64,000 nucleotides of DNA from PALSA-612 sp963773055 (GCA_963773055.1 CAVYZL010000006.1:868001-932000), one strand, 5' to 3'. Positions 41,848 through 50,606 are shown, counted from the stretch's first letter. Notes: generated from the letters alone by a model not told the origin. Translations and numbers: made by a program.

Positions 41848-41931
41848 TGCGGATGAGAGGACTTGAACCTCCACGGGGTTTCCCCCACACGGACCTGAAC
41901 CGTGCGCGTCTACCAATTCCGCCACATCCGC
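41848..41931 (-). tRNA. tRNA-Leu (anticodon CAG)
   Basis: An 84-nt class II tRNA on the minus strand. Acceptor GCGGATG pairs with CATCCGC, anticodon stem CACGG/CCGTG encloses TTCAGGT (anticodon CAG), the long variable arm is GGGGAAACCCC-like, the T loop is TTCAAGT and the discriminator is A. CCA is not encoded. Its 3' end borders the integrase remnant. Confidence 0.96.
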
Positions 41932-41978
41932 GCGGCCGCGAATGGTAGTCGACCCGCCTGCACCGCCCTGTCCGTACC

Positions 41979-44444
41979 ATGACGCGGGCGGTGCGCGCTC
42001 TCGCCCTGCTTGCAACCCTTCTCGTGGCTACCTTCGCCGTCGCCTTTCCTGCGCATGCCGCGGCGCCCACGTCGAGACCCGAAGTCGTGGTCCGGCTCCA
42101 GGCGCCGCCGCTCGCACGCGCGATCGCGACCAGCAAGGTGCTGACGGCCGCCGTCAAGGCGCGCAGGCTCGACCTCGGCTCTCCCACGAGCCGGGCTTAT
42201 CTTGCAGAGCTCGCCAGGCTCCAGAATCGCGTCGCGCGAAGGATCTCGGCCGTCTCGCCATCGGCGGAGGTCGTCCGCCGCTTCCAGATCGTCGTCGACG
42301 GGCTCGAGGTCGTCGCCTCGGCGGGGGACCTGGCCCGGCTCTCGAGGATCCCCGGTGTCGCCGCGGTCGAGCGAAGCGGCGCCTACGGCCCCACGCTCGA
42401 GCAGAGCCCGGAGGCGATCGGTGCGCCGGCTCTGTGGGACCTGCCGACTCTGTCGAGCGCCGGTAACGGGATGAAGATCGGGATCATCGACATGGGCATC
42501 GACCCGAAGCTTCCATACTTCGACGCCGCCGGCTACACGTACCCACCCGGCTACCCGAAGGGCGACCGGGCGTGGACGTCGCCGAAGGTGATCGCCGCTC
42601 GCGGCTTCTCCCCTCCCGACGTGACGCGGAAGTACGCGCGCGCGGCGTACGACCCCGTGAACTCCGACCACGGCGACCACGTGGCAGGGATCGCCGCGGG
42701 GAACTACGGCACGCCGGCCATCGACGGACGCGTCGTCTCGGGCATAGCGCCCCGAGCGTATCTCGGCAACTACAAGGTCTTTGCTGCTTCCACGCCCCAG
42801 TTCGGGCTGGTGGAGAACTCGAGCGAGGTGGTCGCCGCGATCGAGGCGGCGGTCCGCGACGGCATGGACGTGATCAATCTCTCGCTCGGCGAGTACGAGG
42901 TGAACCCCGCCCGCAACCTGGTCGAGTCCGCGATCGACGCGGCCGCGGACGCCGGCGTGGTGCCCGTCTCGGCGGCCGGCAACTCGTTCGAGGAGCTCGG
43001 CCGGGGCTCGGTCGGCTCGCCGGCCTCGGCTGCAAAGGGGATAGCAGTGGCGGCGGTGACGAACGGCGGGCGCCTCGCCTCGTGGTCGTCGCAGGGGCCG
43101 ACGCCCGTCTCGCTTCGGCTGAAGCCGGACGTGAGCGCCCCGGGCGTAGGGGTCCTCTCGGTGGTGCCAATCCGAGAGGGAACGTGGGCGTCGTTCAGCG
43201 GCACGAGCATGGCGTCCCCCCATGTCGCCGGCGGCGCGGCTCTCCTCCTCGAGCGGCATCCCGACTGGACCGTGGCGGACATCAAATCGGCGCTCGTGCT
43301 GACGGGGCGCCCCGTGACCGCCGACGCCGGCGCTTCGGAGGCGCCAACGAACGCGCAGGGCGGCGGCATGATCGATCTTCCGGCGGCCAATGACCCGCTC
43401 GTGTTCGCAAGCCCGTCTTCGCTCTCGTTCGGTCTCGTCCGAGCGGGGGCGACAAAGAGCCTCCACGTCGCCGTCAGCGACGCCGGTGGTGGAGCGGGGT
43501 CGTGGAACGTCGCGGTGCAGCTGATCGGGCCTGCGGGTGGGGTCTCGGTCTCAGCCCCGTCCGCGATCACCGTTCCAGGTGGGCTCGACGTCGCTGTTCG
43601 CGCCGCTAACGACGCCGTGGAGGCGGACGTGACCGGGTTCGTCGTCCTCCGGCGCGGCGGCCTGACCCGGCGCATTCCCTTCTGGACGCGGATCGAGCGT
43701 CCCCAGCTCGGCGGCCCGGTCAAGACGCTCACACACGCGGGGCGGTACTCCGGTGACACACGCCGTGGGAAGGCTCGCGTCTCGTCCTACCGCTATCCGG
43801 ACGACCCGGCCGGCGTCGGCGTCTCGAACAACCTTCCCGGCCCGGAGCAGGTGTTCCGCGTCCGGATCGGCTCACGCGTCGCGAACTTCGGGGTCCGCGT
43901 CGTCAGCCAGGGAAAGGGCGTCGTCGTCACGCCGCGGATCGTGGCAGCGGGTGACGAGAACCGCCTCGCGAACGTTCCCGCGCTGCCGCTCGACGTCAAC
44001 CCGTACCGCGACTCGTACGGGGCTCCTCGCCCGGTGTCGGCCGCGCTCGTGCCGGCGCGCGGCCTCTACGACGTCGTCTTCGACACGCGCTCGCGCACGG
44101 TCGCCGGCCCGTTTAGCTTCCGACTCTGGCTCAACGATGCGACGCCACCCCACTCGCGCCTCCGCACGGCCTCAGTCTCGAGGAACGGCAGCCTCGTCGT
44201 GTCGGTCGTCGACGGTGGCTCAGGCGTCGACCCACGTTCGCTCGACGCGTTCGTTGACGGAAGACGACTGACGACGACGTTTTCGTCCGGGAAGGCGCGC
44301 GTGCTTCTGAGCGGGCGGTTCGCGCGCGGACGGCATACGCTCGTCTTCCAGGCGGCCGACTACCAGGAGTCGAAGAACTCGGAGAGCACCGCCGGGCACC
44401 TGCCCAACACGTCCGTGCTCCGCACGTCGTTCGCCGTGCGCTAG
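41979..44444 (+). CDS. Secreted S8 family serine peptidase (subtilase)
   Basis: An 821-residue exported protease. Signal peptide: residues 1-28 (cleavage near AHAAAP). A propeptide with inhibitor-I9-like strands follows (about 33-130; PEVVVRLQAPPLARAIA). The catalytic triad is Asp171 (GIIDMGID; DTG is the usual form), His231 (NSDHGDHVAGIAAG) and Ser410 (FSGTSMASPHVAGGAALLLE). Residues about 450-821 are beta-rich domains, with a terminal module (VVDGGSGVDPRSLDAFVDGR) that may bind the substrate or cell wall. A single-gene unit next to tRNA-Leu. Confidence 0.93.
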   Translation: MTRAVRALALLATLLVATFAVAFPAHAAAPTSRPEVVVRLQAPPLARAIATSKVLTAAVKARRLDLGSPTSRAYLAELARLQNRVARRISAVSPSAEVVRRFQIVVDGLEVVASAGDLARLSRIPGVAAVERSGAYGPTLEQSPEAIGAPALWDLPTLSSAGNGMKIGIIDMGIDPKLPYFDAAGYTYPPGYPKGDRAWTSPKVIAARGFSPPDVTRKYARAAYDPVNSDHGDHVAGIAAGNYGTPAIDGRVVSGIAPRAYLGNYKVFAASTPQFGLVENSSEVVAAIEAAVRDGMDVINLSLGEYEVNPARNLVESAIDAAADAGVVPVSAAGNSFEELGRGSVGSPASAAKGIAVAAVTNGGRLASWSSQGPTPVSLRLKPDVSAPGVGVLSVVPIREGTWASFSGTSMASPHVAGGAALLLERHPDWTVADIKSALVLTGRPVTADAGASEAPTNAQGGGMIDLPAANDPLVFASPSSLSFGLVRAGATKSLHVAVSDAGGGAGSWNVAVQLIGPAGGVSVSAPSAITVPGGLDVAVRAANDAVEADVTGFVVLRRGGLTRRIPFWTRIERPQLGGPVKTLTHAGRYSGDTRRGKARVSSYRYPDDPAGVGVSNNLPGPEQVFRVRIGSRVANFGVRVVSQGKGVVVTPRIVAAGDENRLANVPALPLDVNPYRDSYGAPRPVSAALVPARGLYDVVFDTRSRTVAGPFSFRLWLNDATPPHSRLRTASVSRNGSLVVSVVDGGSGVDPRSLDAFVDGRRLTTTFSSGKARVLLSGRFARGRHTLVFQAADYQESKNSESTAGHLPNTSVLRTSFAVR

Positions 44445-44461
44445 ACGAAACGTCGGCGGCG

Positions 44462-44689
44462 CTAGCGGCGTTCGTGCTCTTCGATCGTCGGCAGGCGGTC
44501 GAGGTCGCGTTGCACGCTCGCTGCGAACTCGTCCTGCTCGGACGGGACGACGCGGAGGTGGGACTTGCGACGCCGGCGCGCGCGGGTCGATGGGGCGTCG
44601 CGCCCCAACCACGTCGAGATACGAGGCCACTCCGCAGCGACGAGCACTGCTACGGATCCAGCGAGCAGTGCGACGAACACCCAGCTCAC
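44462..44689 (-). CDS. Small membrane-anchored protein of unknown function
   Basis: A 75-residue protein with one N-terminal TM helix (WVFVALLAGSVAVLVAAEW), then a very basic stretch (RARRRRKSHLRVVP) and an acidic tail. The basic patch after the helix implies a cytoplasmic C-terminus. There is no recognised domain. It is convergent with the subtilase (18 bp from its stop). Confidence 0.65.
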   Translation of the reverse strand: MSWVFVALLAGSVAVLVAAEWPRISTWLGRDAPSTRARRRRKSHLRVVPSEQDEFAASVQRDLDRLPTIEEHERR

Positions 44690-44777
44690 GGGCTCATTCT
44701 AGCGGCCGCTCGCACGCTCTCCAGAACGCTCACGAGGGCGCTAAAGCCGACGGCCCGCCGGTGCCGATAAGAAGGGC

Positions 44778-44936
44778 ATGACAACGTCGGGCGCGTTCCT
44801 CGCTCCGTGGGCCATGGTGTGGGTGGTCCTCTTGCGCGCGCTCCTGGCGACGGCGGGGGTCATTCCCAAGATGTGCAACCGTTGCGGCCTTCGTCTCGAG
44901 CGGCGAATGCCCGGCGAGTCGATCTGCCGCTGCTGA
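44778..44936 (+). CDS. 52-residue membrane-plus-zinc-ribbon-like protein
   Basis: This short gene has an N-terminal hydrophobic helix (AFLAPWAMVWVVLLRALLA, about residues 6-24) and a C-terminal half-ribbon MCNRCGLRLERRMPGESICR followed by a final cysteine. The CxxC and CxC pairs could hold zinc. The ATG at 44778 follows a GAAGGG ribosome site by one base. It ends 7 bp before the stop of the convergent dehydrogenase gene. Function unknown; it is easily missed by length cut-offs. Confidence 0.55.
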   Translation: MTTSGAFLAPWAMVWVVLLRALLATAGVIPKMCNRCGLRLERRMPGESICRC

Positions 44937-44943
44937 TCGCGAG

Positions 44944-45855
44944 CTAGCCGCGGCTCTCCCAGTCGACGTCCGAGAGCGACGCGACCGCGAGCACGAGGGA
45001 GTGCGTCCCTTTCCGTCCCGACCCCTGCGCCTGGAGCGCTACGTAGAGCTGCTTCGCGAGCGCAAGGCCCGGTAGGGACAGTTGCATCCGCTCCGCTTCG
45101 GCGAGCGCGATGCCCATGTCCTTCACGAAGTGGTCCACCGTGAACCCGGGCGCGAAGTCCCCCGACAGCATCCGGGGCCCGTAGTTCGTCAGCGACCACG
45201 AGCCAGCGGCGCCGCTCGCCACGGACTCGAGGACGCGGTCGAGATCGAGACCCGCCCGATACCCGTAGAGCAGAGCCTCGCAGACGCCGATCATCCCGGT
45301 CGCGATCAGGATCTGGTTGACCATCTTCGTGTGCTGGCCCGCGCCGGGGCCGCCCTGGCGAAGGATGGTCTGTCCGAACGTCTCGAGGAGCGGCCGCACG
45401 CGCTCGACGGCGTCCTCTTCGCCGCCGACCATGATCGAGAGCGTGCCGTTGCGGGCGCCGACATCGCCGCCCGATACGGGCGCGTCGATCGTCTGCACGC
45501 CGCGCTCCGCGCCGGCCCGATGGATCTCGACTGCCAGCGACGGCTCGCTCGTCGTCAGATCGACGAGCACGCTACCGCTCTTCGCCACCCCGACCGCCCC
45601 GGTCGGCCCGAGGAACACCTCATGCACATCAGCCGGATAGCCGACGATCGCGCAGACGACATCGGACGCCTCGGCGACCGCAGCGGGAGACTTCGCCCAG
45701 GCAGCGCCGCGATCGAGCAGCGCGTCGGCGCGCTCCTTGGTGCGCGAGTGCACGGTGACCCGATAGCCGGCGTCGAGTACGTGGCCGCACATCGAAGCGC
45801 CCATGACCCCTGTGCCAATCCAGCCGACGGCTGTCGTTTCCGGGCTGACGGTCAC
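44944..45855 (-). CDS. NAD(P)-dependent oxidoreductase, 3-hydroxyisobutyrate dehydrogenase family
   Basis: A 303-residue beta-hydroxyacid dehydrogenase. The Rossmann motif is VGWIGTGVMGASMCGHVLDA (residues 10-29). The family substrate-binding motif is TIDAPVSGGDVGARNGTLSI (about 119-138), and the catalytic Lys is in GAGQHTKMVNQILIATGM (about 170-187). The C-terminal helical domain has FVKDMGIALAEAE. The substrate could be 3-hydroxyisobutyrate, tartronate semialdehyde or a related acid. The GTG start (45853-45855) is 9 bp after the small upstream gene. Confidence 0.9.
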   Translation of the reverse strand: MTVSPETTAVGWIGTGVMGASMCGHVLDAGYRVTVHSRTKERADALLDRGAAWAKSPAAVAEASDVVCAIVGYPADVHEVFLGPTGAVGVAKSGSVLVDLTTSEPSLAVEIHRAGAERGVQTIDAPVSGGDVGARNGTLSIMVGGEEDAVERVRPLLETFGQTILRQGGPGAGQHTKMVNQILIATGMIGVCEALLYGYRAGLDLDRVLESVASGAAGSWSLTNYGPRMLSGDFAPGFTVDHFVKDMGIALAEAERMQLSLPGLALAKQLYVALQAQGSGRKGTHSLVLAVASLSDVDWESRG

Positions 45856-45864
45856 GGCCGACGT

Positions 45865-46083
45865 CTAGACGTGCGCGGCGTGGCCTGCGACGCCGTCCCG
45901 CGCATCCAGCCTCCGCTCGAACGACTGGCGGAGGTCCTCGCCGGAGACACCGAGGTCGTAGCGGGCGCGACGCGGCTCGACGTGGACGATGCGCACCTCG
46001 GCCCCGCGGTCGCCGTGGCAGCGCGCGTACGCCTCGGCCTCATCGAGCGGCCTGAGCCTGACCCTGAGCCGCAGCGCGCGCAT
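45865..46083 (-). CDS. Small protein of unknown function
   Basis: A 72-residue, highly charged protein (MRALRLRVRLRPLDEAEAYA at the start; RRARYDLGVSGEDLRQSFER in the middle). It looks folded and coding by composition but has no motif I can name. It lies 9 bp upstream of the dehydrogenase gene on the same strand and may share its transcript. The 106 bp between this gene and the next (46190) hold nothing clear. Confidence 0.55.
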   Translation of the reverse strand: MRALRLRVRLRPLDEAEAYARCHGDRGAEVRIVHVEPRRARYDLGVSGEDLRQSFERRLDARDGVAGHAAHV

Positions 46084-46189
46084 CGACCGCCATCCTAAAC
46101 GCTAGCCAGAGCGCCTCGACTAGCGGGGAGGATCGCTAGGCCGAGGGATTGTCGGATCAGGCGTCGGGAGCGATGCGTGAGGTGAGCGC

Positions 46190-46867
46190 ATGGTCGACTT
46201 CCCCGAACAGCACGGCGGCGATTCGGCTGCCGATGAAGTCCCTGCGAAGGCGGACAGCGACGCCGTCCTGCGTATCGAGCTCTACGGCGCCGCAGGTCAG
46301 CGCGCCCCGAAGCAGGACGCGATTCCTACGCCGCCGCCGAGCGCCAGCGCCGCCTCCCCGGACGCGCTCGCCCCCGCCTTCGAAGCGCCGCCTTCGCCTC
46401 AGCCCGCCCTCGAAGCGGCGCCCGCTCCTCCGCCTCCGCCCACCTTCGACGAGCGGGTCGAGACCGAAGGCCCCACACGCGAGGACGCCCTCGCCCGCCG
46501 CGAGGGAATGCTCGCCGCACTCGAGGCCGAGGCCAAGAGCCGCCAGGACGACCTTGCCCGCCGCGAGCAGGCGCTCGTCGGGACGGAAGGCTTGATCGAA
46601 GCCGAGAGCGCGGACGTCGAACGCCGAGAGCGCCGGCTCGCCCAGATGGAGGCGACGGTCAAGGAGCGCATGCGTGAGCTCGACCAGCGCGAGTTCGACA
46701 TCGAGCGCCGCGAGTCGGAGCTCGAAGCCGCCTTCAGCATCCGGGAGGATCGCATCGAGACGCGTGAGACGGAGCTCGCCGAGCTCGACGCCCGCCTCTC
46801 GCGCAAGGAAGAGGACATGGCCCGCTACGTGACGCAGGTCCAGGCGGAGTTCGCCCGCCGCGCCTGA
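46190..46867 (+). CDS. Coiled-coil protein of unknown function
   Basis: A 225-residue protein. Residues about 45-90 are Ala/Pro-rich and probably disordered. From about residue 95 to the end it is an almost unbroken charged coiled coil with repeating ARREGMLAALEAEAKSR, RRERRLAQMEATVKERMREL, DQREFDIERRESELEAAF and RIETRETELAELDARLSRKE. Such proteins often act as scaffolds in cell shape, division or stress. There is no TM helix or signal. The ATG at 46190 starts MVDFPEQHGG. Confidence 0.75.
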   Translation: MVDFPEQHGGDSAADEVPAKADSDAVLRIELYGAAGQRAPKQDAIPTPPPSASAASPDALAPAFEAPPSPQPALEAAPAPPPPPTFDERVETEGPTREDALARREGMLAALEAEAKSRQDDLARREQALVGTEGLIEAESADVERRERRLAQMEATVKERMRELDQREFDIERRESELEAAFSIREDRIETRETELAELDARLSRKEEDMARYVTQVQAEFARRA

Positions 46868-46901
46868 GTCTTCACGGACGACCTTCCACTAGGCTCGCCG
46901 C

Positions 46902-47030
46902 GTGCCGACGGCGGAGGAGATCCGGACCGACTTCGTCCTCGATCCCGATGTCGCGTTCCTGAACCACGGCTCGTTCGGCTCAGTTCCGCGTCCCGTGCTC
47001 GAGCGCCTGGCCGCAGACGCGAGAGACTGA
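46902..47030 (+). pseudogene. Truncated class V aminotransferase (isopenicillin-N epimerase-like), N-terminal 42 codons only
   Basis: The GTG at 46902 begins a frame reading FVLDPDVAFLNHGSFGSVPR, which is the typical start of isopenicillin-N-epimerase/CsdA-like PLP enzymes. It ends at TGA 47028 after 42 codons, where 400 or so residues would be expected. A -10-like TAGGCT (46890-46895) sits 6 nt before the GTG, so the promoter is intact. Right after the break come inverted repeats (47041-47093) and then the ABC gene. A deletion between the aminotransferase and this repeat is the simplest explanation. Confidence 0.7.
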
Positions 47031-47040
47031 CCCCAGAAAC

Positions 47041-47093
47041 GCCAAATCCCGCTGATCCGAAGATCCGCGGGACTTGGCGAGAGGGAATCTCGC
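47041..47093. repeat. Inverted repeats after the truncated aminotransferase
   Basis: GCCAAATCCCGC (47041-47052) pairs with GCGGGACTTGGC (47067-47078) over 12 positions with one mismatch, with a 14-nt loop. A second perfect pair GCGAGA/TCTCGC (47077-47093) follows and overlaps the first, so the two folds exclude each other. It may be a terminator without U-run, a switch, or the end of a small mobile sequence. Confidence 0.6.
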
Positions 47094-47148
47094 ATACATC
47101 GCCCTCCCTGTCAAGGCCGGTCTGATCCCTTCCGCTAGCCTCGAATCG

Positions 47149-48081
47149 ATGAGCGAGAGCGCCCGTCCGATCGTCGCCCGGGGGCTTGTGAAGCGCTTCG
47201 GCGAGAACGCAGCGGTGGCCGGCATCGACTTCGCGGTCGAGGCGGGCGAGACGTTCGGGTTCCTCGGGCCCAACGGCGCGGGCAAGAGCTCGACGATGCG
47301 GATGATCGGCGCCGTTTCGCCACGCTCGGACGGAGAGCTGACGGTGTTCGGGCTCGATCCCGAGCGAGCCGGACCGGCGATCCGCCAGCGCCTCGGTGTC
47401 GTTCCGCAGGACGACAACCTCGACCAGGAGCTGTCGGTCTTCGAGAACCTGCTCGTCTACGGCAAGTACTTCGGGCTCCCGTCGAAGCACGTGCGGAAGC
47501 GGGCCGACGAGCTGCTCGAGTTCGTCCAGTTGAGCGACCGCCGAAACGCACGCGTCGAGCATCTCTCGGGTGGCATGAAGCGCCGCCTGACGATCGCGCG
47601 TGGCCTGATCAACGACCCCGACCTGATGCTGCTCGACGAGCCGACGACTGGGCTCGACCCACAGGCACGACACGCTCTCTGGGATCGCCTGTACCGGCTG
47701 AAGCAGCAGGGCGTGACGCTCGTGCTGACGACGCACTACATGGACGAGGCCGAGCAGCTGTGCGACCGGCTCGTCGTCATGGACCGCGGCTCGATCGTGG
47801 CGGAGGGCTCGCCGCGCGCGCTGATCGAGCAGTACGTCGAGCGCGAGGTGGTCGAGCTGCGGATCGAGGCCGACGCCCAAGACGGCATCGTCGACAGGCT
47901 CGAGGGCGTCGGCTCTCGCATCGAGGCGCTCCAGGACCGGATCCTGATCCGGACGACCGACGGCGACGCGACCGTCTCCGCAGTCCAGGAGCGCGGTGTC
48001 GTGCCCGAGAGCATGCTCGTACGCCGCAGCTCGCTCGAGGACGTCTTCCTCACGCTGACGGGACGCAGCCTTGTCGACTGA
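47149..48081 (+). CDS. ABC transporter ATP-binding protein (NodI/DrrA-like exporter)
   Basis: A 310-residue ATPase. Walker A: GFLGPNGAGKSSTMRMI (about residues 39-55); signature VEHLSGGMKRRLTIARGLIN (about 138-157); Walker B LMLLDEPTTGLDPQARHALW (about 161-180); switch His in LVLTTHYMDEAEQ. The C-terminal 80 residues match the DrrA/NodI accessory domain. The ATG at 47149 is 7 nt after a -10-like TAGCCT (47136-47141), so upstream codons are not coding. With the two permeases it forms an ABC-2-type exporter for a lipid, polysaccharide or drug. Confidence 0.92.
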   Translation: MSESARPIVARGLVKRFGENAAVAGIDFAVEAGETFGFLGPNGAGKSSTMRMIGAVSPRSDGELTVFGLDPERAGPAIRQRLGVVPQDDNLDQELSVFENLLVYGKYFGLPSKHVRKRADELLEFVQLSDRRNARVEHLSGGMKRRLTIARGLINDPDLMLLDEPTTGLDPQARHALWDRLYRLKQQGVTLVLTTHYMDEAEQLCDRLVVMDRGSIVAEGSPRALIEQYVEREVVELRIEADAQDGIVDRLEGVGSRIEALQDRILIRTTDGDATVSAVQERGVVPESMLVRRSSLEDVFLTLTGRSLVD

Positions 48082-48868
48082 CTCGGGATCGATCAGCCCC
48101 GTCGGGCAGGCGGCAGCCGTCTTCGAGTGGTACGCCCGCTCGTACCGGCGCGTCTGGTGGTCGACGATCACGACCGGCCTGCTGAACCCGATCTTCTTTC
48201 TGCTGTCGATCGGCGTCCTCTTGGGGAACGTCGTCGACGACGCGAACCCCAACCTCGGCGGGCTGACCTATCTCGAGTTCGTCGCACCCGGTCTGATCGC
48301 GGCGCTCGCGATGCAGATCGGCACGAACGAGGGGAGCTTTCCCGTCATGGCCGGCCTGGTCTGGGTGCGGACGTTCCATGCGGTCGTCGCGACGCCGGTG
48401 CGCGTCGCCGAGCTCGTAGGCGGGCTGCTCGCGTGGGCGGCCGCGCGTATGCTCGTCGCCTCGACGCTGTTCGCGATCGTGGCGGGAATTGCCGGCGCCT
48501 TCTCCTCGCCGCTCGCTGCGCTGACGCCGCTCGCCGCCACGCTCTGTGGCCTCGCCTTCGCGGCGCCGATGGCTGCGCTCGCTGCGCGGATCAAGAATCA
48601 CAATGCCCTGACAGCGGTCTTCCGCTTCGCGATCCTGCCGATCTTCCTCTTCTCGGGGACGTTCTTCCCGATCAGCCAGCTCCCGACGTGGCTCCAGCCT
48701 ATCGCGTGGGCGACGCCGCTCTGGCACGGCGTCACGCTCTGCCGGGACCTCGCCACCGGCTCGCTCGACGCGCTGACCACTATCGGGCACGTCGCGTACC
48801 TGACGGCATTCGTGGCGGTCGGCGCGACGCTGGCCGTCCGCTTCGTCTCCCAGAGGCTGCACGGATGA
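48071..48868 (+). CDS. ABC-2 type transporter permease, first
   Basis: A 265-residue permease with six TM helices. The ABC-2 family signature LPIFLFSGTFFPISQLPTWL (about residues 188-207) and the following ATPLWHGVTLCRDL are clear. The TTG start at 48071 overlaps the ATPase gene by 11 nt, and its stop overlaps the next ATG as ATGA, so all three genes are translationally coupled. It is probably the partner of the second permease in a heterodimer. Substrate unknown. Confidence 0.9.
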   Translation: MSTDSGSISPVGQAAAVFEWYARSYRRVWWSTITTGLLNPIFFLLSIGVLLGNVVDDANPNLGGLTYLEFVAPGLIAALAMQIGTNEGSFPVMAGLVWVRTFHAVVATPVRVAELVGGLLAWAAARMLVASTLFAIVAGIAGAFSSPLAALTPLAATLCGLAFAAPMAALAARIKNHNALTAVFRFAILPIFLFSGTFFPISQLPTWLQPIAWATPLWHGVTLCRDLATGSLDALTTIGHVAYLTAFVAVGATLAVRFVSQRLHG

Positions 48869-49671
48869 CCGCCGTCACTGCGCCTCCCCCGCCGCGCCGC
48901 ATCCCGCTGTGGGGGCCGCTCGCCGGGCGACTCGTCTACCGGAACGTCCTCGTCGGGCGGCGCGCGTGGCTTCTGATCCTGTCGGGGTTCTTCGAGCCCG
49001 TCTTCTTCCTGCTCGGGATCGGTATCGGCGTCGGAAAGCTCGTAGGCGACGTCTCCTACCAGGGCGAGGTCGTCTCCTACAAGGACTTCGTCGCGCCGGC
49101 GATGCTCGCGGCAGCGGCGATGAACGGTGCGATCTACGAGTCGACGATCAACGTCTTCGCGAAGCTCAAGTGGCTGAAGGCGTACGACGCGATCCTCGCC
49201 ACGCCGCTCGGGATCCGCGACGTCGCGCTCGGCGAGCTCACGTACGCGCTCATGCGAGGCGGCGTGTACGCGGGCGGCTTCGTCGTCGTCATGCTCGCGA
49301 TGGGGCTGATCGCATCCTGGTGGGCCGTGCTCGCGATCCCGGCGGCGATCCTCGTCGGCGCCGCCTTCGCGGCCGTCGGTCTGATCGGCGTGACGTTCAT
49401 GCGCTCGTGGGCGGACTTCTCCCTGATCGAGCTCGTGACGCTGCCGCTCTTCCTCTTCTCGGCGACGTTCGTGCCGCTCGACGAGTATCCGCCGGCAGCT
49501 CAGTGGATCGTCCCGCTGACGCCGCTCTACCACGGCGTCGAGCTGCTTCGCGACCTCACGCTCGGCACGGTGAGCACGACGACGCTCGTCCACGTCGCCT
49601 ACCTGAGCGTGATGACGCTCCTCGGTCTGGCGATCGCGGATCGCAGGCTCGAGAAGCTGCTTCTCAAATAG
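48865..49671 (+). CDS. ABC-2 type transporter permease, second
   Basis: A 268-residue permease with six TM helices and the same signature (LFLFSATFVPLDEYPPAAQW, about 200-219; PLYHGVELLRDLTLG). The N-terminus is proline-rich and cytoplasmic. The ATG at 48865 overlaps the first permease stop (ATGA). The two permeases differ enough to be a heterodimer. Its stop overlaps the stop region of the convergent thioesterase by 8 nt. Confidence 0.9.
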   Translation: MTAVTAPPPPRRIPLWGPLAGRLVYRNVLVGRRAWLLILSGFFEPVFFLLGIGIGVGKLVGDVSYQGEVVSYKDFVAPAMLAAAAMNGAIYESTINVFAKLKWLKAYDAILATPLGIRDVALGELTYALMRGGVYAGGFVVVMLAMGLIASWWAVLAIPAAILVGAAFAAVGLIGVTFMRSWADFSLIELVTLPLFLFSATFVPLDEYPPAAQWIVPLTPLYHGVELLRDLTLGTVSTTTLVHVAYLSVMTLLGLAIADRRLEKLLLK

Positions 49672-50365
49672 ACGAAACGCGCGCCACCGCGCACACCTCG
49701 CCGGCCACGGCGAACCCGATGGCCCCGCCCGCGACGAGCAGCTCGAGGTCGTCGCCCAGGTCGATGGGCTGGCGGTAGTCGAGCTCGGCGCGTGCAGGTC
49801 CGCCGATCGGAAGCACCTCCTCGACCGCCTGCCAGTAGACCGCGTTGTTCACATGGCCGTGGAGGTCGACGTCGACCGCGCGCAGCGGCCAGGGGGCTCG
49901 CTCTGCGTCTGCCGGTGGGTCCGCGAGCCCGAGCCTCGTCGACACTGGGCGGCCGCCTGCCGCTTCTGCGTAGACGCCGAAGTCGCCGATGCGCGCGGGT
50001 CGCGCCTCGGCGTCGAGATGGATCCACACGCTGTCGACCTCGATGCGGCCACCCGCAGGCCCCGTGAGCGACCAGCGGCGGCCGGCGGCGATCGCAGCGA
50101 CGCCGCTGCACCAGGTCGTCACGGTGACCTCGCCCCAGCCGACGATCGGCGCAAAGACGTCGATGCGCATGCTGCGGACGAACCACAGGTGTTCGGGCAT
50201 CCCCCACCCCGTCTCCTGGACGTCGTCGATGGCGACGTCCTGGAGGATGCGCGCGACGGCGTCCAGGCGCAGGCGTCCGCGGTCATCCATGTCCGACAGG
50301 CGAATCTGCCGTCGCGCGGCGAAAGTTCTGCCGTGGCGGGGCGGTGCAAGCGCGGGGTCAAGCAC
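49664..50365 (-). CDS. Acyl-ACP thioesterase-like protein (double hotdog)
   Basis: A 233-residue protein with two hotdog repeats. The first has MDDRGRLRLDAVARILQDVA (about residues 24-43), the second VDVDLHGHVNNAVYWQAVEE (about 163-182; the HGHVNNAVY motif of acyl-ACP thioesterases). It probably releases fatty acids from ACP. The GTG at 50363-50365 was chosen because sequence upstream is unlike the family and runs toward tRNA-Asn. The 147 bp up to that tRNA contain no gene. Confidence 0.82.
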   Translation of the reverse strand: MLDPALAPPRHGRTFAARRQIRLSDMDDRGRLRLDAVARILQDVAIDDVQETGWGMPEHLWFVRSMRIDVFAPIVGWGEVTVTTWCSGVAAIAAGRRWSLTGPAGGRIEVDSVWIHLDAEARPARIGDFGVYAEAAGGRPVSTRLGLADPPADAERAPWPLRAVDVDLHGHVNNAVYWQAVEEVLPIGGPARAELDYRQPIDLGDDLELLVAGGAIGFAVAGEVCAVARVSSI

Positions 50366-50512
50366 GAGGCCGCCAGTCTGCTGGCGCGCGCCGCCCGTGA
50401 CAAGCAGTCGTCGCGGCGCTCGGTCTAGGACTCGGGATCGACGAGCAGCGTCGTCGAGCTCTGGCGGGCGGATCTGCCCGGCAACACGACCAGCTTGAAC
50501 CGAACGGGGTAA

Positions 50513-50585
50513 CTCCCCGGGTTGGACTCGAACCAACAACCCTCCGGTTAACAGCCGGATGCTCTGCCAATTGAGCTACCGGGGA
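50513..50585 (-). tRNA. tRNA-Asn (anticodon GTT)
   Basis: A 73-nt cloverleaf on the minus strand. Acceptor TCCCCGG pairs with CCGGGGA, anticodon stem TCCGG/CCGGA encloses CTGTTAA (anticodon GTT), the T loop is TTCGAGT and the discriminator is G. CCA is not encoded. Confidence 0.96.
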
Positions 50586-50606
50586 CCGCCAAACGGCGGA
50601 GCCAGT

